Assembly (NCBI GenBank): GCA_964429355.1
Contig: CAYSCH010000252.1
Location: 1 to 14,216 of the forward strand
Origin: JAAYAY01 sp964429355
GTDB lineage: Bacteria; Planctomycetota; Planctomycetia; Pirellulales; Thermoguttaceae
DNA length: 14,216 bases
Reading direction: 5' to 3'
Each line of letters opens with the position of its first letter. Positions within the stretch are counted from its first letter, which is position 1. The translations under genes were made by a program, and so were the position numbers. The notes beneath the pieces are model-generated. The model had not been told where the DNA came from and did not search any database. It was given only the letters and a program-made list of their open reading frames with translations. Below, in pieces: positions 7,887 through 14,216 of the stretch.

Positions 7887-9176
7887 CTATTTTTCACGGA
7901 CGTCGTAGCACATGAGCACATCCCGGTCTCGCAAGTAGAGTTTGCCTTGGTGGATGACCGGATGGGCCCAGGCTGGGCCACTGCCATAGGGGGTCTTCAG
8001 CGTGCCTTTCAGCCGGTAGGTCTCGGGGTTGGCTTCGATCAAGGCAACCAAGCCGTCGTTCTCATAGCGAAAAATGAGATGGCCATCGGCGTAGAGCACG
8101 GCAGCGGAACGTTGGCCAGGCGATTCGGGCTTCCAGCAGATCTTGCCGGTTTTGAACTCCAGACAGACTGGTGTCCCGTTGTTCTGGCCGTCGCCACCAT
8201 ACACATGGTCGCCTACCAGCACAACCCCGCCGTGGTGGTTTTCGAACTTGTCGGGGCCGAGAAAATAGACCTCTTCGGCTTTGAAGTCATTGCCGTTTCG
8301 TGTGATTCGCAACAAGGCTGAACCGGTCTTGTAGCTAGTGGTGACAAAGACAAAGTTGTCGCGGACAATCGGTGAAGGAATGTTGGCCACACGGTTGGCG
8401 ATGCGGTTGTAGCCCCAAAGAAATCGCCCGGTTTCTGCTTCAACCCCGATGGCCCCGCGCCCGACGATCGTCACATACTGCCGGACTCCTTCTATCTCGG
8501 CCACGACGATGGTGGTGTAACCAGCCCCGTCCTTGCCTTGGTCGCCAATTTTGGGCATGGCGCATTTCCAGATGAGTTTGCCGGTTTCCTTGTCGAGGGC
8601 CACCACAGTGGCATCGGGGCCGCCGGGGGTACACAGTAACCGTGGTCCATCGACCAGGGGGGATTCGCTGAATTTCCACATCGACATCATCTTCCCGCCG
8701 AAATCGTCCGTCAGACTCTTGCTCCAAAGCAGTTTCCCATCGGTGGTCGACAGACATACCAGATCGCCGGAGGTGCCCAGAGCATATGCCCGCGGACCGT
8801 CGATTGTGGGGGTGCAACGGGGACCGTCGCTGTGTGGCGGACCGACTGGCGTGGCCCAGAGCTCCTTCTGCGTTTCGAGGTCCAGAGCGATGACATACTG
8901 CGACTCCTTGCCGTCGGAACCGGATCGATCCCCCATGGTCAGCAGCCGCCCGTCGGCAATGGAGACGGTCGAGTAACCTTTGCCGAGGCCTTCGACCTTC
9001 CACAGCATTTCGGGGCCCGGGCCGGTCCACTCCTTGAGGAGGCCGGTTTCCTCGCAGAGTCCATTGCCGTCGGGTCCTCGAAACTGGGGCCAGTCGGCAA
9101 TCTCGCCGGCCATGCCGGTGCTGGGATTGGCAAGGAGTGCGAAAGCGATCAACAAAATCCACGCACGGGTCTTCAT
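7887..9176 (-). CDS. Exported PQQ-like beta-propeller repeat protein
   Basis: A 429-residue protein with a signal peptide (MKTR, then a hydrophobic stretch, with likely cleavage near GMA-GE, residues 21-25). A beta-propeller of the PQQ-dehydrogenase/BamB type follows. DWPQFRGPDGNG opens the mature part, and repeats of the form LDLETQKELWATPV, STTDGKLLWSKSL, LDKETGKLIWKCAM, VEAETGRFLWGYN and FKTGKICWK mark the blades. No catalytic PQQ-enzyme residues or haem motif are evident, so an enzymatic role is unlikely to be readable; a periplasmic scaffold or binding role is possible. The frame is open 45 codons further upstream. The start at 9176 is chosen because it begins the signal peptide and has AAGGAG 8 nt before it. 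The gene is 144 bp upstream of the cyclase on the same strand, with no clear terminator between, so co-transcription is possible but unproved. Confidence 0.9.
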   Translation of the reverse strand: MKTRAWILLIAFALLANPSTGMAGEIADWPQFRGPDGNGLCEETGLLKEWTGPGPEMLWKVEGLGKGYSTVSIADGRLLTMGDRSGSDGKESQYVIALDLETQKELWATPVGPPHSDGPRCTPTIDGPRAYALGTSGDLVCLSTTDGKLLWSKSLTDDFGGKMMSMWKFSESPLVDGPRLLCTPGGPDATVVALDKETGKLIWKCAMPKIGDQGKDGAGYTTIVVAEIEGVRQYVTIVGRGAIGVEAETGRFLWGYNRIANRVANIPSPIVRDNFVFVTTSYKTGSALLRITRNGNDFKAEEVYFLGPDKFENHHGGVVLVGDHVYGGDGQNNGTPVCLEFKTGKICWKPESPGQRSAAVLYADGHLIFRYENDGLVALIEANPETYRLKGTLKTPYGSGPAWAHPVIHQGKLYLRDRDVLMCYDVREK

Positions 9177-9184
9177 CAGGAATT

Positions 9185-9190
9185 CTCCTT
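9185..9190 (-). promoter_or_regulatory. Ribosome-binding site fixing the propeller-protein start
   Basis: AAGGAG on the minus strand lies 8 nt upstream of the ATG at 9176. It decides between this start and the ORF's upstream starts, which lack a signal peptide at their N-terminus. Confidence 0.8.
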
Positions 9191-9359
9191 GGTGTGGGCG
9201 ATTTTGGGTTCTCAGTGTCATGTGACGATTCGGGATTGCCATGGAAACGACGAGATCGATGCAGACTCGCGTCTTCGAGCCGATTTCGGCACGTACGGGG
9301 ATCGCGAGCATTCACGCCCGTGGGACGCATCCGTCGTCGTGGTTCTGACGCCGTCTCTT

Positions 9360-9388
9360 ATGATTCCTGTCCGTGACGGGTCTGTCAA
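9360..9388 (-). promoter_or_regulatory. Candidate promoter of the propeller gene
   Basis: On the minus strand a perfect TTGACA (9388-9383) is followed after 17 nt by AATCAT (9365-9360), 4 of 6 to the sigma-70 -10 consensus. The transcript would have a leader of about 175 nt. The -35 box is strong and the -10 is mediocre. Confidence 0.4.
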
Positions 9389-9418
9389 ATCGTCGGCGCC
9401 CCGCCGTTGGGTGGCACG

Positions 9419-9449
9419 TTGAGGCTTGAACAGCGCCGCCCGCTATAAT
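9419..9449 (+). promoter_or_regulatory. Promoter of the radical SAM gene
   Basis: A perfect TATAAT lies at 9444-9449. The best -35 is TTGAGG at 9419-9424 with a 19-nt spacer. Transcription would begin near 9456, about 60 nt before the ATG. Confidence 0.6.
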
Positions 9450-9514
9450 GATGGTTCTGGCACCACATTCCCCCTTGGAAACCACACATTGAGGCTGCCG
9501 CCGAGGCAAGAAAC

Positions 9515-10705
9515 ATGCTCTTTCGACTGGCCTATCGTGCTGCAACGCGAATCTCACCCCGGCTTGCCGCCAAGGCGGCCTACCTTTGGGTCTACAAGGG
9601 AAGTCAAGCAATGGCTGCTCACCGCCGACGTTTACGACGAGGGGAACTCTTCCCGCCCTTCCTCTTCCTCGCCCTGACCAACGCATGCAATCTTCGTTGC
9701 CACGGTTGCTGGATCGACTCCAGCGGTGGGGGCCGGAGTCTCGCGGAGACCGATGTTGAAACCATCATTGCGGCAGGAAAGAAACAGAGAGCCCATTTCT
9801 ACACGCTTCTTGGCGGGGAGCCCATGATCTACCCAGGGATCTGGCGGATCATCGAGAGCCATCCGGAGTGCTATTTTCAGATCATTACCAACGGCCTACA
9901 TCTGGATGATCAGAATGTTGACCGGATCGCCAGACTCGGCAACGTGACAGTGCTGGTGAGTATCGACGGCCCGGAGCGCGAGAACGACGCCCGACGCGGC
10001 GAAGGGGTCTACCGGAGAGCTATGGAGGGAGTCGCACGATTGGCGCGGCGGAAGATCCTGTTCGGCGTGGCCACGACGGTGACCGGCCAGAACCTGGAAG
10101 TTGTCCTTTGCGACAATTACGTGCGTCAATTTATTGACTGTGGAGCAATGTACCTTTGGTATTATGTCTTCCGACCGGTGGGAGCGGATCCGTCGCCCGA
10201 ATTGTGTGTCAGCAAAGACCAGATGATCGACTTGCGGCAGCGGCTGTTACAGTTGCGGCGCCGCGAACCGATCATCCTGATCGACACCTATTGGAATGCC
10301 CAAGGTGAGGCAGTGTGCCCGGCCGCGAAGGGACTGGGGTTCCACATTGGGCCGGGCGGCTCGATTGAACCTTGCCCACCCCTGTCGTTCGCCTGCCAGT
10401 CCGTTGGCGATCATGGTGGCGACCTGTTTCGAACGATCAACGAAAGCCAGTTTCTGCGAGGTTTTCAGGATTTCGTCGACGAGCGGACGCGAGGATGCGT
10501 GATTCTCGAGCATCCGCAAGAGTTGGCCGATTTCCTGACGCGTCACGGCGCGGCCGATACGAGCGGACGCGACGCCTATGCCGAGCTCCGGGCTTCTGCC
10601 GCTCGATCCAGCCATCATCTTCCAGGGGAGGAGATTTCAGAGGATTCCTGGATCTACCGGACCCTGAAGAAACAGCTGTTTTTCGGGATGGGGGGGTATG
10701 GTTGA
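9515..10705 (+). CDS. Radical SAM protein with SPASM-like C-terminal cysteines
   Basis: A 396-residue radical SAM enzyme. The [4Fe-4S]/S-adenosylmethionine motif CX3CX2C is C58-NLR-C62-HG-C65, followed by LGGEPM (99-104) and VSIDGPE (148-154), as in MoaA-type enzymes. The C-terminal part carries C268, C287, C294 and C328, with GPGGSIEPCPP (279-289) resembling the SPASM or twitch auxiliary-cluster region. That points to a peptide-, lipid- or cofactor-modifying enzyme. The substrate cannot be read, and there is no obvious small precursor-peptide gene beside it. The N-terminus (1-35) is basic and partly hydrophobic, possibly membrane-associating. GAGG lies ~10 nt before the ATG. The gene is transcribed alone, divergent from the propeller gene. 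The sequence around the cysteines does not look like HpnH, the hopanoid radical SAM enzyme. Family assignment is secure, function unknown. Confidence 0.9.
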   Translation: MLFRLAYRAATRISPRLAAKAAYLWVYKGSQAMAAHRRRLRRGELFPPFLFLALTNACNLRCHGCWIDSSGGGRSLAETDVETIIAAGKKQRAHFYTLLGGEPMIYPGIWRIIESHPECYFQIITNGLHLDDQNVDRIARLGNVTVLVSIDGPERENDARRGEGVYRRAMEGVARLARRKILFGVATTVTGQNLEVVLCDNYVRQFIDCGAMYLWYYVFRPVGADPSPELCVSKDQMIDLRQRLLQLRRREPIILIDTYWNAQGEAVCPAAKGLGFHIGPGGSIEPCPPLSFACQSVGDHGGDLFRTINESQFLRGFQDFVDERTRGCVILEHPQELADFLTRHGAADTSGRDAYAELRASAARSSHHLPGEEISEDSWIYRTLKKQLFFGMGGYG

Positions 10706-10708
10706 GTT

Positions 10709-10726
10709 GAGTCACCGGAGTGACTC
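10709..10726. repeat. Hairpin just after the radical SAM stop
   Basis: GAGTCA-CCGGAG-TGACTC is a perfect 6-bp inverted repeat 4 bp after the stop codon. No T-run follows, so it may slow or protect the 3' end rather than act as a strong intrinsic terminator. It shares GTCAC...GTGAC with the next repeat. Confidence 0.5.
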
Positions 10727-10751
10727 CGAGACCCGTGAAATGACTGCTAAA

Positions 10752-10775
10752 ATTGTCACAGGTCCCTGTGACAGT
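10752..10775. repeat. Strong inverted repeat TGTCACAG/CTGTGACA
   Basis: TGTCACAG-GTCC-CTGTGACA has a perfect 8-bp stem and a 4-nt loop, extendable by one G-T and one A-T pair. On the minus strand it is followed by AATTTTAG, so it would work best as a terminator for leftward transcription. It could equally be a dimeric-regulator operator. Confidence 0.5.
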
Positions 10776-10804
10776 CGCGAGCGTCTGCAGTGACGGCTTC
10801 TGCG

Positions 10805-10839
10805 TTCGGTTGATCGCAGCAGCATCGTGGTCAACCGAA
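10805..10839. repeat. Perfect 9-bp inverted repeat with 17-nt spacer
   Basis: TTCGGTTGA (10805-10813) and TCAACCGAA (10831-10839) are exact reverse complements. The small hairpin GGCG-AAT-CGCC follows immediately at 10840-10850. Confidence 0.55.
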
Positions 10840-10927
10840 GGCGAATCGCCAATTCAGGGGGCAATGGGGCGTTTTGGGTGGACAGGTTCCGAGACAAGGC
10901 GGGGGAATTTTGAGACATTGGCGGTGC

Positions 10928-10956
10928 TTGACAGTGCCGGCGCAATGATCTAATCT
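10928..10956 (+). promoter_or_regulatory. Candidate sigma-70-type promoter of the small RNA
   Basis: A perfect TTGACA lies at 10928-10933. The -10 could be TAATCT at 10951-10956 (17-nt spacer, 3 of 6) or TCTAAT at 10949-10954 (15-nt spacer, 5 of 6). Transcription would start near 10960-10963. Confidence 0.5.
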
Positions 10957-10960
10957 GCCG

Positions 10961-11154
10961 TCGTACCCAGTCGAGCGGTGCCGCATCTCGCGAGAGTGGA
11001 CTTGCCAAATCTCTTCGCCCACATACTTGGCATGTTTGCTCCAAACAGAGACGGGCGACCAGTGTTTTTGAGAGCTGTGGTCTCCATTGCCCCAAGAGGA
11101 AGCCGCATCTAGCTCTCGTCGGTCACTCGTTTGCGGCACCGCTCATCCTTTTTT
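10961..11154 (+). ncRNA. Candidate structured small RNA, ~190 nt
   Basis: GAGCGGTGCCGCA (10973-10985) is the exact reverse complement of 11132-11144, giving a perfect 13-bp closing helix around 146 nt. Inside, CGAGAG (10991-10996) can pair with CTCTCG (11113-11118). CGCCC/GGGCG (11016-11020/11053-11057) encloses the hairpin TGTTTG/CAAACA (11033-11038/11042-11047). A run of six T (11149-11154) follows the closing helix after four bases, as at an intrinsic terminator, and the promoter above fits the 5' end. The minus strand has no T-run at the equivalent end. The size and closed-rod layout recall 6S RNA, but I do not recognise its conserved bubble, nor RNase P, SRP or tmRNA signatures. It could instead be part of a gcvT leader. 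Confidence 0.5.
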
Positions 11155-11208
11155 GGTGCTGCTGGCCGGTCATCGTTTTATTACTAGTATCTTTCTTGTG
11201 GATCGCCG

Positions 11209-11254
11209 CGACGGATCGAATCCCGTCGTACGGAGATGTATCTGACGGGTTTTT
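11209..11254 (+). terminator. Terminator with a competing upstream hairpin
   Basis: CCCGTC (11222-11227) pairs with GACGGG (11244-11249), followed by five T (11250-11254): an intrinsic-terminator shape with a 16-nt loop. The same CCCGTC segment overlaps CCGTCG (11223-11228), which can instead pair with CGACGG (11209-11214) across an 8-nt loop. The two hairpins exclude each other, the arrangement of a transcription attenuator. Confidence 0.45.
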
Positions 11255-11444
11255 GCGGCGAGACCCCCTTTGGTAGTAGTAGCCGGGAATCGTCTTGCCG
11301 CGTCCCAGCCGATGGGTTTTCTGCATTTGCGTTGGCCTGCGGGCAGGTTTTCCGCAGAACTGCAAGACGGCGCGCTGTGTCCGTTACGACGCCGGTCACG
11401 TCGCAGCCCGTCAAGTACCCCCTGTTCTCAAGAGGCTGAGTCAG

Positions 11445-11450
11445 TACAAT
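11445..11450 (+). promoter_or_regulatory. Possible -10 element of the gcv operon
   Basis: TACAAT, 5 of 6 to the consensus, lies 52 bp before gcvT. No good -35 is found 16-18 nt upstream (CTGTTC is the closest), so this is a weak call. Confidence 0.3.
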
Positions 11451-11501
11451 CTTAGTTTTCTGCACACTCTCTCATCCCCAACATGCTCCACGGAGACAGC
11501 G

Positions 11502-12665
11502 ATGGACGCTTCGGATGTGCCCCCCCAGAAAACGCCGCTTTACCAGTGGCACAGGGATCACGGGGCGAGGATGGTTGACTTTGCGGGCTGGGCAATGCCT
11601 GTGCAGTATTCTTCCATCATTCAGGAGCACGAGGCAATTCGGAGCAGCGGGGGGATCGCCGACATCTCCCATATGGGACGACTTCGATTCGAGGGTCCCG
11701 GAGCCGCTCTGTTTCTGGCGGAGTTGCTCACCCGGCGCGTGGCGGATATGACTCTCGGCCAGATTCGTTACTCGCTGGTGACGAATGAAGCCGGTGGCAT
11801 CATGGATGACGTGTTGGTGGGCTACTATCACAATGCCCAGGGGCAGCCGTACTACGTTGTCGTTGTGAACGCCTCGAATCGGCAGAAGATCGTCGACTGG
11901 GTCCACAAGCATCTTTCCCGCGAGAGGGCGGAGGCTGCGGGAAGAGAGATCTTGTTCACCGACGTCACCAATCTCTGGGCGATGTTTGCTGTTCAGGGCC
12001 CACGATCGGTCGATCTGCTTCAACCGCTGGTGGATGTGGATCTGGGATCGATGAGGTACTACCGGGGAGCGCAGGTTCGCCTGCTTCATCCCGCTGCCGA
12101 ACGCCAGGGGGGCCTTATCAGCCGCACCGGCTATACGGGCGAAGACGGTTTTGAGTTAGCCCTCGGCGCCCCGATTGCGGCCAACTTCTGGGAAGTTCTG
12201 GCGGAGAGGGGGAAGCCCATGGGAATAGAGCCCACGGGACTTGGGGCTCGTGATACCTTGCGATTGGAGGCGGGGATGCCTCTCTATGGTCACGAACTAT
12301 GCGAGAAGACGAACCCTTTCGAGGCCGGCCTCGGCTTCGCCTGCCACTTGGTTGGTTACGATTTTCCCGGGCGCGACGCCCTGCTGGAGATCGAAAAACA
12401 GCCCCTGAGACGAACGCGAATCGGTCTCCAACTCCATGGTCGTCGCCCGGCCCGCGAGCATTGTGTGATCTACGCCGGGGAAGACCCGGTCGGAATGACT
12501 ACCAGCGGCACCGTATCGCCAACGTTGAAAACGCCCATCGCCATGGGGTATGTACCGCCCGAACTGAGTCAACCGGGAACGGAACTTCTGATTGACGTCC
12601 GCGGTCGCAAGGAGCCGGCTCGTGTGGTCGAGCTTCCTTTCTATCACCGGAAGAAGAAGCGGTAG
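11502..12665 (+). CDS. gcvT: Aminomethyltransferase (glycine cleavage T protein)
   Basis: A 387-residue T protein. It moves the methylene unit from aminomethyl-lipoyl H protein to tetrahydrofolate and releases ammonia, in the cytosolic glycine cleavage complex. Typical blocks are TPLYQWHRDHGARMVDFAGW (11-30), the catalytic-Asp segment GGIMDDVLV (98-106), FAVQGPRSVDLL (162-173), SRTGYTGEDGFEL (207-219) and DTLRLEAGMPLYGHEL (251-266). The length is normal, with a slightly longer N-terminus and a basic C-terminus. The frame is open 69 codons upstream, but MDASDVPP is chosen because GGAG lies 6 nt before it and conserved residues start soon after. It is the first gene of the operon, and gcvH follows after 48 bp. 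The long structured region upstream may carry its regulation, although no classical glycine riboswitch core is seen. Confidence 0.96.
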   Translation: MDASDVPPQKTPLYQWHRDHGARMVDFAGWAMPVQYSSIIQEHEAIRSSGGIADISHMGRLRFEGPGAALFLAELLTRRVADMTLGQIRYSLVTNEAGGIMDDVLVGYYHNAQGQPYYVVVVNASNRQKIVDWVHKHLSRERAEAAGREILFTDVTNLWAMFAVQGPRSVDLLQPLVDVDLGSMRYYRGAQVRLLHPAAERQGGLISRTGYTGEDGFELALGAPIAANFWEVLAERGKPMGIEPTGLGARDTLRLEAGMPLYGHELCEKTNPFEAGLGFACHLVGYDFPGRDALLEIEKQPLRRTRIGLQLHGRRPAREHCVIYAGEDPVGMTTSGTVSPTLKTPIAMGYVPPELSQPGTELLIDVRGRKEPARVVELPFYHRKKKR

Positions 12666-12713
12666 TTTCTTCATCCGCCAGCCTGGCCCTCTAGAAGCGA
12701 AAGGAAACTGGAA

Positions 12714-13121
12714 GTGACGCCCGAAGAATTGCTCTACTCCAAGACCCATGAGTGGGTGGCTGTTGAAGCGAATGGAACGGGAGCCAAGATTGCGACCGTG
12801 GGAATCACGGCGTTTGCCTTGGAGGCTCTCACAGATCTGGTTTTTGTGGATCTTCCCCAAGTTGGCCGAAAGGTCAAGGCGGGGGAGCCGTTTGCGGAGA
12901 TCGAATCGGTCAAGGCCGTGAGCGATATCTACAGTCCCGTTGACGGAGACATCGTGGAGGTCAACGAGACTCTAGCAGACCATCTGGAAGAGCTTCCCGA
13001 CGATCCGTACGTGAACGGCTGGTTTGTCAGGATTCGGATGACCGACGAAGCCTCGCTCTCCAAACTGATGGATCATGCCGCTTACCAGAAGCAGTGCGAA
13101 CAGGAAATGGCCGACGAGTAG
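12714..13121 (+). CDS. gcvH: Glycine cleavage H protein (lipoyl carrier)
   Basis: A 135-residue H protein whose lipoyl arm shuttles the aminomethyl group between the P, T and L proteins. The lipoyl-lysine is K67 in AEIESVKAVSDIYSP. The family start YSKTHEWV (8-15), ALTDLVFVDLPQVG (38-51) and the C-terminal YVNGWFVRIRM are all present. The length is slightly above the usual ~125-130. The start codon is GTG, with AAAGGAAA about 8-12 nt upstream; no better in-frame start fits the conserved N-terminus. It lies between gcvT (48 bp) and gcvPA (15 bp) and is co-transcribed. Confidence 0.97.
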   Translation: MTPEELLYSKTHEWVAVEANGTGAKIATVGITAFALEALTDLVFVDLPQVGRKVKAGEPFAEIESVKAVSDIYSPVDGDIVEVNETLADHLEELPDDPYVNGWFVRIRMTDEASLSKLMDHAAYQKQCEQEMADE

Positions 13122-13136
13122 AAAGAGGCTGCGTCT

Positions 13137-14216
13137 ATGCCGTATATCCCCAATACCGATGAAGACCGCCACGCGATGCTCGAGGCCATCGGGGTCAAAT
13201 CGATCGACGAATTGTTCGAGATGATTCCGTCGGAGCTGCAGCTCGGGCGAACCTTGCATCTCCCACCGGCGATGGGGGAACTGGAGCTTGCTGTCCACAT
13301 GGGGGAATTGGCCGCAAAGAACACGTCGGCATCGCAGGCGGTTTGTTTTCTGGGGGCCGGGAGCTACGATCACTTCATTCCCACGGTCGTCGATTTTGTT
13401 GCTTCGCGGAGCGAATTCTACACTTCCTACACACCCTACCAGGCGGAAGCCAGTCAGGGTACCCTCAAGGCCCTTTTCGAGTATCAGACGCTCATTACCC
13501 GTTTGACGGGGATGGATGTCTCCAATGCAAGTCTCTACGACGGCGCCGGTGCCGTTGCAGAGGCCGTGCTGATGGCCTGCAATGTCGCCCGTCGCCATGC
13601 GAAGGTCGTGGCCCTCTCGACGGTCCACCCCGAATATCGGCAGGTTCTGCAAACCTATCTGCAGAATCTGGAAACAAGACTTGTGACGGTCGATGCCCCG
13701 AGCGGGACGGTGACGCCAGACGCCGTGGATTCGGCGATCGACGAGCAGACGGCGTGTGTAGTCGTTCAGCATCCGAATTTCTTCGGATGCCTCGAGGACG
13801 TTGAGAAGCTGGCTGCCATCGCTCACGCCAAGGGGGCGGCTCTGATCGTGGTCGCCGACCCGATCAGCCTGGGCCTCCTCAAGCGGCCCGGCGAGTGCGG
13901 AGCCGACATCGTGGTGGCCGAGGGACAATCGCTCGGGACCCCGATGAGCTTCGGAGGTCCTTACCTGGGGATTCTCGCTTGCCGTGAGAAGTTCCTGCGG
14001 CGGATGCCTGGCCGCCTGGTGGGGGAAACGGTCGATCGGCGGGATCAGCGTTGCTGGGTGCTGACTCTCCAGACCCGCGAACAGCACATTCGGCGGGAGA
14101 AGGCTACGAGCAACATCTGTACGAACCAGGGGCTGATGGCGTTGCGTGCCACGGTCTATCTGTCGGCGATGGGACCGCACGGACTCCGCAGCACGGCAGA
14201 ACTCTGTCTGAAAAAG
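13137..14216 (+). CDS. gcvPA: Glycine decarboxylase subunit 1 (P protein, N-terminal half), partial
   Basis: The first 360 codons of a P-protein alpha subunit, still open at the right edge of the window; the family is about 440-450 residues. Together with GcvPB it decarboxylates glycine and loads the aminomethyl group on H protein. Hallmarks are FLGAGSYDHFIP (71-82), YTPYQAEASQGTLKALFEYQ (98-117), ASLYDGAGAVAEA (131-143), QHPNFFG (211-217), SFGGPYLG (281-288) and REQHIRREKATSNICTNQ (334-351). The PLP-binding lysine is expected in GcvPB, which should lie just beyond the window. AGAGG sits 8 nt before the ATG, and the gap to gcvH is 15 bp. The split form is the one common outside proteobacteria. 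Confidence 0.96.
   Translation, partial: MPYIPNTDEDRHAMLEAIGVKSIDELFEMIPSELQLGRTLHLPPAMGELELAVHMGELAAKNTSASQAVCFLGAGSYDHFIPTVVDFVASRSEFYTSYTPYQAEASQGTLKALFEYQTLITRLTGMDVSNASLYDGAGAVAEAVLMACNVARRHAKVVALSTVHPEYRQVLQTYLQNLETRLVTVDAPSGTVTPDAVDSAIDEQTACVVVQHPNFFGCLEDVEKLAAIAHAKGAALIVVADPISLGLLKRPGECGADIVVAEGQSLGTPMSFGGPYLGILACREKFLRRMPGRLVGETVDRRDQRCWVLTLQTREQHIRREKATSNICTNQGLMALRATVYLSAMGPHGLRSTAELCLKK

Larger units (their letters stand above)
9177..9514. other. 338-bp divergent intergenic region
   Basis: This region separates the minus-strand propeller gene from the plus-strand radical SAM gene. It holds a candidate promoter for each (listed separately) and the propeller ribosome-binding site. 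Apart from small imperfect inverted repeats I see no gene, RNA or long repeat in it. Confidence 0.7.
10706..11501. other. 796-bp region without a protein gene, RNA-like signals
   Basis: This is the stretch between the radical SAM stop and the gcvT start. Short open frames occur on both strands, but none has a plausible ribosome-binding site plus a recognisable protein. From left to right it contains two compact inverted repeats (10709-10726, 10752-10775), a 9-bp inverted repeat (10805-10839) and a TTGACA promoter (10928-10956). A candidate small RNA follows (10961-11154), then a competing hairpin/terminator pair (11209-11254), a small hairpin CTGCGG/CCGCAG (11337-11357) and a possible gcvT promoter near 11445. 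Confidence 0.7.

Noticed and set aside
7813..7887. 8-bp inverted repeat GAGCCGGA/TCCGGCTC as a terminator of the propeller gene
   Set aside because: The arms are 59 nt apart, no T-run follows, and one arm touches the stop codon. It is probably chance.
9426..9449. TTGAAC as the -35 of the radical SAM promoter
   Set aside because: The spacer to TATAAT would be only 12 nt, too short for a sigma-70 promoter. TTGAGG with 19 nt is preferred.
10712..11139. Minus-strand reading frames of 102 and 127 codons in the gcvT upstream region
   Set aside because: They overlap each other and the structured RNA signals, have low-complexity shadow-like composition, and show no recognisable motif.
11206..11233. 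tRNA-like T-arm (GGATCGAATCC)
   Set aside because: The stem pairs only with an 8-nt loop, and no acceptor, D or anticodon arms can be built around it.
10958..11254. Glycine riboswitch upstream of gcvT
   Set aside because: The conserved aptamer cores (the CCGAAGG-type and GGACAGAG-type segments in correct order) are not found on the plus strand.

Overview
The window looks like a bacterial chromosome segment of roughly 60% G+C, most likely from a planctomycete (Planctomycetota). That placement is an inference. It rests on the secreted PQQ-type beta-propeller protein beginning with a DWPQFRGPDGNG segment, the DUF116/polyprenyl-synthase fusion beside a squalene-hopene-cyclase-like gene, and the split glycine decarboxylase. 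No rRNA, tRNA, CRISPR array or insertion sequence is visible.

Layout. (1) 114-1544, plus strand: a PurF-like protein that has lost its glutaminase active site but keeps the PRPP loop and four cysteines matching the Fe-S ligands of Bacillus-type PurF. (2) 1603-7742, minus strand: a four-gene isoprenoid cluster. In transcription order it holds a squalene-hopene-cyclase-like enzyme, a DUF116-polyprenyl diphosphate synthase fusion, a GT4-type glycosyltransferase, and an alpha/alpha-barrel protein of the prenyltransferase-beta type that appears to lack the zinc ligands. The last three are tightly packed (7-bp gap, then a 1-bp stop/start overlap). (3) 7887-9176, minus strand: an exported PQQ-like beta-propeller protein. 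(4) 9515-10705, plus strand: a radical SAM protein with extra C-terminal cysteines, divergent from the propeller gene and with a good promoter. (5) 10706-11501: a 796-bp stretch without a convincing protein gene but rich in RNA-type signals. It has three inverted repeats, a TTGACA promoter, a ~190-nt segment closed by a perfect 13-bp helix and followed by six T (a candidate small RNA), and a second terminator with a competing hairpin. (6) 11502 to the right edge, plus strand: the glycine cleavage operon gcvT-gcvH-gcvPA, with gcvPA cut by the window end.

How the genes fit together. The gcv genes encode the aminomethyl carrier, aminomethyltransferase and part of the decarboxylase of one enzyme complex. 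The minus-strand cluster could make, cyclise and glycosylate a polyprenyl lipid: synthase, then cyclase, then glycosyltransferase. No squalene synthase or HpnCDE homologue is present, so the cyclase substrate is open. This cluster and the RNA-like region upstream of gcvT are the two most interesting parts of the window.
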